A stretch of DNA of 36,694 bases, taken from NCBI GenBank assembly GCA_019873725.1, contig JAIOAS010000012.1, positions 1-36,694 on the forward strand, in the 5' to 3' direction. Origin of the DNA: Chloroflexota bacterium. Lineage in GTDB: Bacteria > Chloroflexota > Anaerolineae > B4-G1 > SLSP01. Below, in pieces: positions 22,947 through 32,900 of the stretch; the stretch's first letter is position 1; each line of letters begins with the position of its first letter. The position numbers and the translations under genes were made by a program. The notes beneath the pieces were generated by a model. It ran no database searches. It saw only the letters and a program-made list of their open reading frames with translations, and was not told where the DNA came from.

Positions 22947-23126
22947 GGAATTGGCAACTTTTCCTAACGACTCAACTTACAATGTCAAACAAGTTCATAT
23001 ATGTATTATACGTCAGCTAAAGGAGACTTCAACAAGTCGTTCGTCGTCAAGTTGTGTCGCCGCCGATGCAAGTTGACGCACGAACACTTCCAGTGTATCA
23101 TCTTGTGGCATAATCGAGGAGGAAAG

Positions 23127-24008
23127 ATGATGAACGGACAATCGATTATCGAGGTCATTCAAGCGCGGTCTTCGTGCCGCACCTATCAAGAGACACCCAT
23201 TGCACTGCCGGTACAGCAGCAGTTGATAGCGTTTATGAGCGCGCATGCGGTCGGTCCGCTGGGAACACCCGCGCGATTGTCGCTCATCGCCGCCACGGAA
23301 GAAGACCGGCAGGCGCTCAAGGGGCTGAGCACGTATGGCTTCATCAAAGGGGCGACCGGTTTTATCCTCGGGGCAGTCCCGCACGGTGATTTCAACCAGG
23401 AGGATTTTGGTTACGTTATGGAGCACGCGGTCCTCTACGCCACCAGTCTGGGCCTGGGGACATGCTGGCTGGGCGGCACATTCGCCAAAAGCCGTTTTGC
23501 CGCCAAACTGGGGCTAGGCGAAAATGAGGTGTTGCCGGCTGTGATTGCCACGGGGTATTGCGCCGCCAAACGCCGCGTGGTAGAATCGGTCATCCGCCGC
23601 CAGGCCGGCGCCGACCAACGCCTGCCCTGGGAACGTCTGTTTTTCGATGGTGCGTTCGGCGTACCGCTCTCAAGAGAAGCTGCCGGTCCGTTTGCCACGG
23701 TGCTGGACATGGTGCGGCTTGGACCCTCGGCGTCGAACAAACAGCCGTGGCGCATCATCAAGGACAAGACATCCTCGGATGGCGCCGTGTGGCACCTCTT
23801 TATGCAGCGGACACCGGGATATGCTAAACGCAACGAGGCGCTCTTGGGCATCGCCGATATGCAGCGCATCGATATGGGGATTGCGATGTGTCACTTCGCG
23901 CTCACCGCCGAAGAACTGGGACTGCACGGGGCATGGACCGTGCGCGAACCGGCGATCGAGAAACCGGACGCGCTGACAGCGTACATTGCCACCTGGACGA
24001 GAGCATAA
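23127..24008 (+). CDS. Nitroreductase-family protein (TM1586 type)
   Basis: A 293-residue putative FMN enzyme. AGGAGG (23117-23122) fits ATG 23127 or, with better spacing, 23130; an in-frame start at 23001 adds 42 residues with no match. IIEVIQARSSCRTYQETPI is the typical nitroreductase N-terminus with the FMN-phosphate-binding Arg-Ser-Ser-x-Arg stretch. ATSLGLGTCWLGGTF (about 106-120) is the second hallmark. A second half (LDMVRLGPSASNKQPWRIIKD) repeats the fold in tandem, as in the Thermotoga TM1586 group, where one polypeptide forms the pseudo-dimer. The substrate is unknown. It is a single gene divergent from the response regulator. Confidence 0.82.
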   Translation: MMNGQSIIEVIQARSSCRTYQETPIALPVQQQLIAFMSAHAVGPLGTPARLSLIAATEEDRQALKGLSTYGFIKGATGFILGAVPHGDFNQEDFGYVMEHAVLYATSLGLGTCWLGGTFAKSRFAAKLGLGENEVLPAVIATGYCAAKRRVVESVIRRQAGADQRLPWERLFFDGAFGVPLSREAAGPFATVLDMVRLGPSASNKQPWRIIKDKTSSDGAVWHLFMQRTPGYAKRNEALLGIADMQRIDMGIAMCHFALTAEELGLHGAWTVREPAIEKPDALTAYIATWTRA

Positions 24009-24071
24009 CCGGGTTCGGATTGGTCCCCGGAGGGCAGGCACAAAGCCCCTGCACCGCAGTAGACAGCCGTA

Positions 24072-24213
24072 GGGCGATTTGCCAAATCGCCCAACAAATA
24101 GAACAGTCGTAGGGCGATTTGCCAAATCGCATCAACAAACAGAGCAGTCGTAGGGCGATTTGCCAAATCGCCCAACAAATAGAGCAGTCGTAGGGCGATT
24201 TGGCAAATCGCCC
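24072..24213. repeat. Four tandem GGGCGATTT hairpins, period 40-41
   Basis: Perfect or near-perfect palindromes GGGCGATTTgccAAATCGCCC at 24072-24092, 24112-24130 (right end changed to GCAT), 24153-24173 and 24193-24213, joined by AACAAATAGAGCAGTCGTA-like spacers. In the fourth copy the centre is GGC instead of GCC. They fill the gap between the convergent nitroreductase and acetyltransferase genes and may act as a bidirectional transcription stop. Confidence 0.9.
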
Positions 24214-24222
24214 AACAAAAGG

Positions 24223-24834
24223 TCAGCGTAGGGCTAACGGGCCAATCTGCGTGATGCTCGCAGCACCGGCGGCGGCCCCGAAAACAGCGCAGGCTAAGCC
24301 GAACGCCGCCTCCGCGTCCAGTGGCTCAAACGGATGGATCATCACGTGCATGGGCAACGGTGGCTGGTGCGGCCCAACCGACTGGATGTAGTGCACGCCT
24401 TCGAGCAGCCGCGCCCCCTGGCGGCGGTAAAAGGCGATGCGACGCTCGGCTAAAGCGCGTTCAGCCTCCGTGGATGCCAGGTCGGGGCGTTCTACTTCGA
24501 TGAGCATGGCGACCGTCCCGGCAGGCAGCCGGCGCACGATTTCTCCGTATATCGCCGTACCGACGCCGTGGTTACGCGCTTCCGGCGTCACGGCGAACAT
24601 CCATAGCCAGGCAAGCTTGTGCTGAGGAATCAACACGTAATGCGCCAGGCCCACAAAGACACCCCCGCGCTGTATCGCCAGCAGGTGATGGTTGGGCCAC
24701 CGCTCTTTAAGCAGCCGCACATAGAACGAAACGAGCATGCGCTCGGCAGGCGGGAAAGCCGTCTCATACAGGTCGAGCCAGGGGAGTAGCAAGTCATCGT
24801 CGAGATCGGTGATTTCGCTGATATGTAGCTTCAT
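24223..24834 (-). CDS. GNAT-family acetyltransferase
   Basis: A 203-residue acetyltransferase. The start is set at ATG 24834, which overlaps the methyltransferase stop (ATGA). MFAVTPEARNHGVGTAIYGEI carries the acetyl-CoA pyrophosphate loop (R-N-H-G-V-G). VAMLIEVERPD and FYRRQGARLLEGVHYIQ continue the fold. It is the third member of a tightly overlapping minus-strand trio. The substrate is unknown. Confidence 0.85.
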   Translation of the reverse strand: MKLHISEITDLDDDLLLPWLDLYETAFPPAERMLVSFYVRLLKERWPNHHLLAIQRGGVFVGLAHYVLIPQHKLAWLWMFAVTPEARNHGVGTAIYGEIVRRLPAGTVAMLIEVERPDLASTEAERALAERRIAFYRRQGARLLEGVHYIQSVGPHQPPLPMHVMIHPFEPLDAEAAFGLACAVFGAAAGAASITQIGPLALR

Positions 24835-25583
24835 CGAGACCACACAAAGATGTTGGCAGAGAACACCAGCGGATCGAAAGGTGCACCGGCATAACTGCCG
24901 AAGTGGTCAACAGGCATAAAGCCGCGCTCTTTGTGAAGCCGCACGATGTCCGGCGTGCGGAGCGGATACAGCGGCGTTTCGTCCTCGAAGATCACGTTGG
25001 AGCCGGATTGCAAGCGCGTATGGAACGTCACCCGCGTCTCGGAGATCGCCCGATATTCACGGTGAAAGGTCAGCCCTGGCGGCGCCTCGATGACGGGAAA
25101 GGTAAAAGACTCGCGTTCCAGCACGTAGTCCCAGTTCATCACTTGCAGAATCCACGGCGCGCCGGGTCTGAGCACCTGCCGCATGCTGTCGAGGAATTGC
25201 GCAAACTGCGGCGCAAACTGCGCCTGTGTCAGGTGGGCGGCAGTATTGCCAATGCAGAAGGCGGCATCGAAAGGCCCCTCCCCTTCCGTTGCATCCGTTC
25301 GATCCGTTGAGACTAACGCCGCAACATCAAGCATATTCAGCACGTGAAACACGGCTTGCGGATAATGCCGACGCGCGTGGGCGATCATCGCGGCATCCAG
25401 ATCGATGCCGACCGCGTCGAAGCCGTCCGCCGCCAACCTCCCGCAGTAGTGACCGGTCCCACAACCCACATCCAGGCAGCGCCGGTGTTCCGGCAGAATG
25501 TAACGGCGCAATAGCGTGTAGGCCGCTTCGCTGAACGGGAAAATGGCCTCATAGTGTTCAGCAAACTCTGCGTAGAAGGACAT
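24831..25583 (-). CDS. Class I SAM-dependent methyltransferase
   Basis: A 250-residue methyltransferase. ATG 25583 shares one base with the upstream stop (TGATG) and has GGAGG four bases before it. FAEHYEAIFP opens the family pattern. Motif I is CLDVGCGTGHYCGRLA (about 36-51), the acidic motif II VGIDLDAAMIAHAR (about 58-71), and PFDAAFCIGNTAAHL (about 103-117) is motif IV. The C-terminal beta-rich part ends in SANIFVWSR. Substrate unknown; overlap with its neighbours suggests a shared pathway. Confidence 0.88.
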   Translation of the reverse strand: MSFYAEFAEHYEAIFPFSEAAYTLLRRYILPEHRRCLDVGCGTGHYCGRLAADGFDAVGIDLDAAMIAHARRHYPQAVFHVLNMLDVAALVSTDRTDATEGEGPFDAAFCIGNTAAHLTQAQFAPQFAQFLDSMRQVLRPGAPWILQVMNWDYVLERESFTFPVIEAPPGLTFHREYRAISETRVTFHTRLQSGSNVIFEDETPLYPLRTPDIVRLHKERGFMPVDHFGSYAGAPFDPLVFSANIFVWSR

Positions 25584-26338
25584 CAAACCTCCAGCAGCGC
25601 CCGACGCACATCCTCGATATGACGCACATCGCGTCGGCGCAAGCCTGTGAGAAATTTCCGATACCGCTCTTCGTCCTGCGGCGAGACGAGGGCACTTTGG
25701 ACAGCCTGCCGTTCAAATGCACCCCGGCGATCCCAGCGCCAGATGAGGCGATCTTCCGCGCCGTCGCTCTCGTAGACGTGACTGACGCGCCGCTTGAACG
25801 CGAGGCGATCTGAGTGATCCACCCGCAAGTACACTTTGAGCGCGACCGCCGCCAGATGCTCCGACGCGACGCCATTGCCCAAACAGAGTTGATCGCGGGT
25901 TTCTTCCAACGTATCGGCGTGCAGATTCGTGGCGATGATGTGTCCCCGTGCAGTCAATGCGAAAAAGTGACGGGCTTCGTCACCCCAGAGATAGGCGTAG
26001 TAGAGGCCATGGCCGATTTCGTGCGCCAGGTAACAGGTCGCACCTGGATAAGGGTCAGCCTCAGCCATATCCAACACGGCACGGCTGCCCACAGCACGGA
26101 TCCCGGTCGCGTTGGGCAGAAAGTTGAGCAGCGCGACCATCACCGCAGTTTTCCCGGCGCCGCCGGGTCGCGCCCCCACCAGCAGCGATGCGCCGTGGCG
26201 CATCGCTGCGGCAAGATACGCGGCCAAAGGCAGGTCCACCGTCCCGGCATCGAGCAAGTCGATCAGCGAGAGCAGCCGTCCCCCGCGCTGGTTGCAGGCA
26301 TCGAGAGCGTGAACGTGTTCGGTGAGCGCGTCATTCAT
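25583..26338 (-). CDS. Small VirB11/PilT/CpaF-like ATPase
   Basis: A 251-residue P-loop protein. Walker A is GARPGGAGKTA (55-65). AHEIGHGLYYAYLWGDEARHFFAL followed by RGHIIATNLHADTLEETRDQL corresponds to the Walker B and His boxes of secretion/pilus ATPases (normally GE-R...EA...GH...T.HA). The N-terminal domain of those ATPases is reduced to about 45 residues, and no pilus or secretion genes are near. It starts the trio with the methyltransferase and acetyltransferase. ATG 26338 has no strong ribosome site. Function is inferred only as nucleotide-dependent. Confidence 0.62.
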   Translation of the reverse strand: MNDALTEHVHALDACNQRGGRLLSLIDLLDAGTVDLPLAAYLAAAMRHGASLLVGARPGGAGKTAVMVALLNFLPNATGIRAVGSRAVLDMAEADPYPGATCYLAHEIGHGLYYAYLWGDEARHFFALTARGHIIATNLHADTLEETRDQLCLGNGVASEHLAAVALKVYLRVDHSDRLAFKRRVSHVYESDGAEDRLIWRWDRRGAFERQAVQSALVSPQDEERYRKFLTGLRRRDVRHIEDVRRALLEV

Positions 26339-26437
26339 TAGCGGCGGTTAGCCCCAGACAGGTAGTGGACGCAGATTTCGTCACTTCGATTGACGTACCT
26401 GTATGAATCCGCGAAAATCTGCGCTCTGGCGTTTCAC

Positions 26438-27604
26438 CTACTGCGGTTGTTGGTTGACGTTCACCGTGGGTGTGATGCCGGGACCGGGCAAGACGATGGT
26501 CGGCGCGCTGCCTTCAACGGTGAAGATGATCTTGTCGGTAGCAGACAGAGCTGCGGCATTAGCCTCGGCAATCGTCACCAGTTGGAACGACGGATACTCG
26601 GCATAGAGCAGCGCCAGCGCCTTGCGGAGGGCGACTTCCCCACGGGCGGCGGCTTCCATCGCATCGGCTTCTAACTTGCGAATTTGCAGGTTGCGCTCGG
26701 CGGCCAGGATTTCGTTCGCTTTGGCGGCTTCGATGCGCTGCCGTTCCGTCTCCAGCTCGGCCAGGGTGTTAGCACGCTGCGCTTCGATCACGGCCAGTTG
26801 CGCGGCGACACGTTGGCGCTCCAATTCGGCCAGGACGGTCTGCTGGCGGGTTGTTTCCTGAATGCGCGATTGTTCCACCCGAATTTCACCTTCGACGCGG
26901 GCCTGTTCGGCTTCGGCCTGGGCGATGGCCCGCAGTTCGTCCTGAGCTGCTTTTTCGGTGGCCAGACGGCTCTGCACGATAGCGTCTAGCCCGGCCTGCA
27001 CTTCGGGCGAGAGGATGATATTCGGCACAACCACGTTCCTGACGACCAGGCCGACCGATCCGGCCAGGTCGTTGAGTTCGTCATCAATACATTCGCGCAG
27101 TTCATCACGGGCGCTGCCGATGGTGTTGTCGTCGAAGGTGCGCCCGCCGACGCATACCTTCATCGCCTGTCGGGCAAAGTCCTGCACTTTGGCGACCAGG
27201 GCTACATCATCGGTATACAGACCGCGATACTTGGACCAGTTCTCGCGCAAGATATCCTTTTCTGTCGCGCCAGGACGGAAGATGTCGCCGCTGACGACGG
27301 CACCCATGCGTTGCTTGTCCTTGGTGATGATTTCGGCATCCTCCACCGAGAAGGGAATCGCCTGGCTGGAAACCTTGATCATACTGACGAAGAGGCCAAA
27401 GTCGCTGTAAACGCCAGGACCAACAACATCCTTGATGCGTCCGCTGGTGAACTGGACACCGACTTCTTGCGCATCTACCTTCTTGAACAAGTAGAAGAAC
27501 TGACTGCCAAAGCTGAAAAACACAATCACAGCAATGACAATCACTACACCAATAATGATGTTGGTAACGCCTCTGTTCTTGGGTCTCAGGGTTTGCATAG
27601 ACAT
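26438..27604 (-). CDS. SPFH/band-7 (prohibitin-like) membrane protein
   Basis: A 388-residue protein; ATG 27604 has AAGGAG close upstream. A single membrane helix (about 15-36) anchors the N-terminus, followed by the SPFH domain (VDAQEVGVQFTSGRIKDVVGPGVY to VVVPNIILSPEVQ, about 43-203). A long alanine/glutamate/arginine-rich coiled coil follows (about 205-335: AQAEAEQARVEGEIRVEQ). Such proteins oligomerise into membrane microdomain cages and often partner with proteases. The tail is proline-rich. No NfeD or FtsH partner is adjacent. Confidence 0.88.
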   Translation of the reverse strand: MSMQTLRPKNRGVTNIIIGVVIVIAVIVFFSFGSQFFYLFKKVDAQEVGVQFTSGRIKDVVGPGVYSDFGLFVSMIKVSSQAIPFSVEDAEIITKDKQRMGAVVSGDIFRPGATEKDILRENWSKYRGLYTDDVALVAKVQDFARQAMKVCVGGRTFDDNTIGSARDELRECIDDELNDLAGSVGLVVRNVVVPNIILSPEVQAGLDAIVQSRLATEKAAQDELRAIAQAEAEQARVEGEIRVEQSRIQETTRQQTVLAELERQRVAAQLAVIEAQRANTLAELETERQRIEAAKANEILAAERNLQIRKLEADAMEAAARGEVALRKALALLYAEYPSFQLVTIAEANAAALSATDKIIFTVEGSAPTIVLPGPGITPTVNVNQQPQ

Positions 27605-27683
27605 TTTCTCCTTTCAGAATGGCAATGTATGAAATGAATGTATCCCCTTCTTTTCTACGTGCAGCCGTGACGGCAGTTGCACC

Positions 27684-28448
27684 CTACCTGTGCGGTGGCC
27701 TGGTGGCGTCGACTTTGGCGCGCAGATAGACGTAGTACAACATCCGCCAGAGAGTCTTCGCGCTGGAAGAGGCATGGGAGTGGTAGACTTCGGAAGCGCC
27801 CACATAGGCAATCCAATAACCGCGCTGTTGCACAGCACCGGCCCAGGCATAGTCTTCGATCTCGGTCAGGGTTTCGTCAAAAGGAATCTCCAACGCCAGG
27901 GCGCGGCGAAAAGCGGAACTGGCATTCGAAAAGACGTGGTCGGTTTGTCGCAGGGTCGTAGCCTTCGAGCGGTAACGCCACCACAGACGCAGGCGCTCGG
28001 CCCAAGCGATAGGAACGCCCGGCCGAGGGACATGGCGGCTAAAGGCGCCGGCGACTTTGGGATCGGCCAACGGCGCAACCAACGCTTCCAGCCAGCGTTC
28101 GTTCGCCGGGGTCGCATCACCGCTGAGGCTGACCACGATTTCCCCTTCCGCTTCCTGCACACCGACATTCATCGCGTGGCAGTAGCTGAAACACGCCATG
28201 ACCAAAGGAACGTGACGCAGGCGAAAAGCGCGCACAGGGCCGTACTGCTGTAACACCTGGGTAATGCCGTCTCCGGTGCTGGAATCCACGACGAGGACCT
28301 CGTAGGGCAAAAGCGTCTGCTTTTCGAGCATTTGCAGCGTGGCGACCAGCAGTTCTTTCAACGTTGGAACACCGCGAACCGCACGCCGGCTGTTGTCGTA
28401 GGTCTTGATCACTACCGAAACCTGGGGCCGATACGATTGTATGTCCAT
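27684..28448 (-). CDS. Family 2 glycosyltransferase
   Basis: A 254-residue GT-A-fold enzyme. VSVVIKTYDNSR (10-21) is the nucleotide-binding first strand, VLVVDSSTGDG the second, and VVSLSGDATPANERWLEAL holds the acidic metal-binding region. EIEDYAWAGAVQQRGYWIAYV matches the ED-acid base segment. It has no membrane helices. The start ATG lacks a Shine-Dalgarno; TTAGAAT lies a few bases upstream, so a leaderless message is possible. Acceptor unknown. Confidence 0.85.
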   Translation of the reverse strand: MDIQSYRPQVSVVIKTYDNSRRAVRGVPTLKELLVATLQMLEKQTLLPYEVLVVDSSTGDGITQVLQQYGPVRAFRLRHVPLVMACFSYCHAMNVGVQEAEGEIVVSLSGDATPANERWLEALVAPLADPKVAGAFSRHVPRPGVPIAWAERLRLWWRYRSKATTLRQTDHVFSNASSAFRRALALEIPFDETLTEIEDYAWAGAVQQRGYWIAYVGASEVYHSHASSSAKTLWRMLYYVYLRAKVDATRPPHR

Positions 28449-28531
28449 AGCCGCTATTCTAACACAAAGAGGTCACCTGGCGAGTGGCAACAACGCCCCC
28501 GGCGTGCGGATGATGATCCGTGAATCCAGGA

Positions 28532-29683
28532 TCAAGAGAGATGTTTGACGAAACAACGACGGCGTTTGTGTTGGCGCGTCTGGTAATACTTCCATTGCCC
28601 TTGAACGTTGGCATTAGTCTCCAGTTCGGGATTGGATTCCACCTTCATAATGCCGCGTTGCAGATAGAGGCGGTGAATGGCATCCATCAAGATCGCGTTG
28701 ACACCTTTACCCTGGTATTCTGAGCGCACGGCCACCAGATACGCATCCGCCCGCTCCGCCTTGCGCAGAGCGCGTAACAGATGAATAAAACCGAACGGGA
28801 AAAGCCGCCCATCGGCCTTTTGTAGCGCCTTCGACAGGGATGGCATCGTGATTCCAAACGCCACCAACCGGTCATTCTCATCCACCACCAATGGGACGAA
28901 GTCAAGCGAAATTAAGCTGAAGTAGAGCTTGATGTAATAGTCAATCTGCCGTTCGGTCAGTGGGACAACGCCGTAGAGGTGCTCGTATTCGTCGTTGAGC
29001 ACGTCGAACAACTCATGCGCATAGGAAGGCAAACCTTTCTCGGTGCGAGGGCGCAACAACTCTTTTTTATCGCGCACCTGCAACAAGCGCAGCCCATACC
29101 GGCGTTTGGCAAGGTCGGCGATCCGGGCAATGGTTGCATCTGGCTCCGGTGTGACGGTCATCTCGTACTCCACCCAATCCACGTCTTTCACATAGCCGAG
29201 CCGTTCCAGGTGAACGGGGTAGTAGGGGTAGTTGTAGAACGTCGCCATCGTCCCCAACTCCTCAAAGCCTTCCACCAGCATGCCCTCACGATCCAGATCG
29301 GTGAACCCCAGCGGCCCGTGGACGGCGCTCAATCCCTTCTCTCTGGCCCACGCTTCCACCTGCGCGAAGAGCGCCGCCGACACGTCCGGATCGTCCACAA
29401 AATCCACCCAGCCGAAGCGCATGTACGGCTGTCGCCATTTTTCAATGTGCGCGCGGTTGTAGATAGCGGCGATCCTGCCGACGATCTCGCGCCCGCGATA
29501 AGCCAGCCAGTAGCGGGCGTCGCAGTAATCGAAGGCAGGATTCTTGTCGCGGCGAAACGTTTGGTAGTCGTCCATAAAAAGCGCGGGAACCCAATAGGGA
29601 TTATTCCGATATAGTTTGTTGGGAAAGCGGATAAATGCACGCAACTCACGCAAACTGGTCACTTCTTTGATCGATAAGTCCAT
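28532..29683 (-). CDS. Large GNAT-like protein of unknown substrate
   Basis: A 383-residue protein with AAGGAG eight bases before ATG 29683. The N-terminal half begins IKEVTSLRELRAFIRFPNKLY and has RGREIVGRIAAIYN, then FGWVDFVDDPDVSAAL. The C-terminal half has DAYLVAVRSEYQGKGVNAILMD, where R-S-E-Y-Q-G-K-G-V is the acetyl-CoA loop of GNAT enzymes. Proteins of this two-domain type are widespread but uncharacterised. It precedes the glycosyltransferase and may share its transcript. Confidence 0.72.
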   Translation of the reverse strand: MDLSIKEVTSLRELRAFIRFPNKLYRNNPYWVPALFMDDYQTFRRDKNPAFDYCDARYWLAYRGREIVGRIAAIYNRAHIEKWRQPYMRFGWVDFVDDPDVSAALFAQVEAWAREKGLSAVHGPLGFTDLDREGMLVEGFEELGTMATFYNYPYYPVHLERLGYVKDVDWVEYEMTVTPEPDATIARIADLAKRRYGLRLLQVRDKKELLRPRTEKGLPSYAHELFDVLNDEYEHLYGVVPLTERQIDYYIKLYFSLISLDFVPLVVDENDRLVAFGITMPSLSKALQKADGRLFPFGFIHLLRALRKAERADAYLVAVRSEYQGKGVNAILMDAIHRLYLQRGIMKVESNPELETNANVQGQWKYYQTRQHKRRRCFVKHLS

Positions 29684-29704
29684 AGATAAGGCTCCTTCAA
29701 AAAT

Positions 29705-29761
29705 AGTCGCATAGGCGTTAGTCTTGTAGTCACATAGTCGTTAGTCTTGTAGTCGCATAGG
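29705..29761. repeat. 23-bp tandem repeat, two and a half copies
   Basis: Units AGTCGCATAGGCGTTAGTC... begin at 29705, 29728 and 29751 with period 23. The TTAGTCTTGTAGTC core is the reverse complement of the repeat coding for the MFS-GH9 linker at 14243. Together with the terminator at 29900-29940 it occupies the 315-base gap; otherwise I see nothing in it. Confidence 0.75.
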
Positions 29762-29899
29762 CAGAACGCCATCTTCGTGCTGCGTGGCGTGCGTTAGCAC
29801 CGGCGTCTCCCCTCACAACATCATCATCCTTGGAAGAGTTCAGATAAGTGACGATTATACATTCTGTCCACAACCTTCGCAAGGCTCTCAAAGACAAAT

Positions 29900-29940
29900 G
29901 TGCTCCTTCTTCCCCACACTGCACAGGGAAGAAGGAGCAC
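29900..29940 (-). terminator. Terminator-like hairpin downstream of the xylanase
   Basis: GTGCTCCTTCTTCCC (29900-29914) and GGGAAGAAGGAGCAC (29926-29940) form a perfect 15-bp stem with an 11-base loop, 58 bases after the xylanase stop. The following T-run on the minus strand is weak (ATTTGTCTTTG). Confidence 0.6.
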
Positions 29941-29998
29941 AAGGGGTGAAACTAACGATGCATCACTAACGTGAACGTTTGCTCACGCCACCGATCGC

Positions 29999-32900
29999 CT
30001 ACGGTGCGTAGGCTCGCATCACCAGCGGCAGATAGAGCATACGAAGCGGCCGCTCGACGAATTGCAACACACCGATCCGAGATGTGTTCTGCCACGATTG
30101 ACCGGTGGGGTCGTTCCAGATCGCCACGCTGTCGCGGTCACCGTCGCCATCGGCATCGTCGTTGACCTGGAAGTCAAAGCCAATCAAGACGCCGGGCTGC
30201 GGCATCACCGCAGTCAGCGTGATCGCCGCCTCAACGATATACGACCCCTCCATCAACAGCGTCTGGTCTTCAGGAATGATGAACGTCTCACTTCTCAGCG
30301 TGCCCGTCAAAGCCGCCGGATTGAAGCTCTGATCGTTGTCGAAATTGACGCGGTACTGCCCGTCGTCCGATTCGTAACTGGTGGTCTTGGCGTTGTTTTG
30401 GTCCACGAAGACCTCAACGGAGTCCTCTTCCCACGGGTTGGCGCTGGCCTTGCTCAGAAGCGTGTCGGACACGATGGCATAGACGTAGAGATGGCCTTCA
30501 TCCCACATCGTCCTGACTTTCGCCGTTGCCCCACCGGTTCCCATAACCCAGACATCGGTGTTGATCTCGTTGGCATCGGCCCAGATCGCATCAGCGCGTC
30601 CATCGATCACCGGCGTTCCCTTGATGGCCTGCGTCAACTTGTATTCGCCGATCAGAATCAGCGTGCCGAAGTTGGCCGTGCTCGTGAGCTGGCTGTGGGT
30701 CAGATCGTTCCACGAGATCACGGAGTTGTCGCTGCCATCGGTAACGCGGACGTCGAAGCCCAGGCGTGCTCCAGGGGCGAGCGTCGCCGTCAGCGGGAGC
30801 CGCGCTTCCAGGACGTAACCATGCGTGTTGGTGATGATGACGTAGTCCATCTGGAACGTACCGCTGGGGAAGGCGTAGTAGCGGTCATCGCCCTCGTAAG
30901 TGGCAGTCTTGTGATTGTTCTGGTCGACAAAGACCTCGACCTTATCGCCGGCATCCACGGTGGGGTCCTCAACCTTCACGATCACGTAGAGGTTGTTCTC
31001 CGCATCCCAACGGGTCTGGAAGCTGGCCGTCATCGCGCCGGTAGAGCCAATGTCGATCCAGGGTAGCATCTCCCAGAGCACCTCCGTCTTTCCGTCCACA
31101 ACCGGTGTGGCCTGAGAGACAAGTTGCTCCTTGATGAGCGGTGGCAGTCGCGACGGATCAATGATGCCCCAGTAAGCCCACTTGGCCTGCAGGTCCTTGT
31201 CGAAGAGCAACGGCAGGTTGATGCGGTTGATCGGCCAGGTCGAGAGCCAGGTATGATCATCGGCCATCCCCCAGAACGTCACGGAGCCGATTTTGTCCGC
31301 GTGACGGCGGAAGACCTCGAAGATCTCCTTGTAGCGATAGCCCTGTTTGATGAGCACTTCGGGGGGAACAGTGGTGTAGGAATCAGTATCATTGGTGTAA
31401 ATGCTCATATCCAGTTCGGTGATATGCACTTCACCCAATTCGGCGAACATTTCAATGGTTTCCTCGATGGCCGCCGCCGAGGGGTTCTGGATATTGATGT
31501 GCATTTGCATCCCGATGCCATCGATCGGCACGCCCTGATCCTTTAAGCCTTTCACCACATTGTACATACACTGGCGCTTGGCCGGGTCTGTTTCACCGTA
31601 GTCGTTGAGGATCAACGTGGCGGTGGGTGCTTCGCGGTGCGCAATGGTGAACGCGGTCGAGATGTAATCGGAGCCGGTCAGCTCATACCAGCGACTGCGG
31701 CGCAGGCAGTCCGGTTGAGCCGGATCGATGACTTCGTTGACCACGTCCCAAACGTTGACCACGTCTTTGTAGCGATTGACGACTGCGACGATGTGGTCTT
31801 CCAGGCGATCGAGCACCAGTTGTTTGTTCTCGACGGTCGGTGTCAACCATTCGCCAGCGTCATTCTGGAACATCCAGTCAGCAGTTTGCTGATGCCAGAC
31901 CAGCGTATGACCATGGATCGCAACATTGTTTGCCCGCGCAAAGGCAGCCAGCGTATCCGCACCGCTCCAGTCGAAGGTGCCCTCAGTGGGCTGGATCGGA
32001 CCGGGTTTCATCGCGTTTTCGGCGGTGAGGCTGTTGAAGTGCTTGAGGAACAATTCCACATGTCGCTCACTGGCAAGCTGCGCCGGCTCGATCGCCGCTC
32101 CGACCAGGAAATCATCCTTATAAAAGTCGTAGACCGAGGGGAAGTCCTGAATTGGGGGAGGCGGCGCGGTAGTTGGTGGTTCGGTCATGATGATAGTGAC
32201 ATCATCGATGTAGAAGCTGGCGCTAGCATCAGAACACTCCGCATACAGGGTCAAGGCATCGGCTTGCGTCGTGTACTTGAACGAACCGGTCATGCATGAC
32301 CAGGCAGTAGAAGTGGTGTTGTTATCGCTGCCCACCCAGGGATACGTGCTCGAACCGCCAATGGTGTATTGCAAGGCAAAGTTCGTCCGGAACGGCCCTA
32401 ACCCTTCCGCCAGGCGAATACACCCGCTGATTTGATAGGTAGCGCCGACCTTCAACAAGTTCAGCACATCCAGGGCCGGCCCGTTCCACCCACCTGTTCG
32501 TCCCGTCACCCGGAGCGCATAATTGCCCGTATGCACTGGGTCGGTAACGACATCTACAGCGATGCCGGTTCCGCCACGCGCATACCAACCCTGCGGCGTA
32601 TTGTCCTCAAAACCGTAGGTCGCGATAGTGGGTGGTGTAGTCATCACAATGGCGACGTCGTCAATGAAAAAATCGGCGGTTGCGCTGGCGCTTTCAGCGT
32701 ACAAGGTCAGTGTTTCGGCTTCTGCAGTGTATTCGAAAGAGCCACTCACGCATGCCCAAGCGGTATCCGTGGTGTTGTTCTCAACCCCCAACCAATGCCA
32801 ACTTGTAGAACCGCCAACAGGCTTGTACTCCACCGCAAAGTTCGTCCGGGTTGACGCCGTACCTGCCGCCAAACGGATACAACCGCTAATACGATAGGTA

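Noticed and set aside
24065-24213. CRISPR-like regular array
   Set aside because: The spacers are nearly identical to each other, only four units exist, the period is about 40 and no cas gene is near.
29971-29987. GTGAACG...CTCAC resembling a fourth LacI operator
   Set aside because: The half-sites are too far apart and lack the TGTGA/TCACA core; it is just after the xylanase stop, not near a promoter.
30062-31066. Plus-strand 334-codon open frame in the xylanase gene
   Set aside because: Antisense to the two CBM9-like modules; no start signal or recognisable domain.
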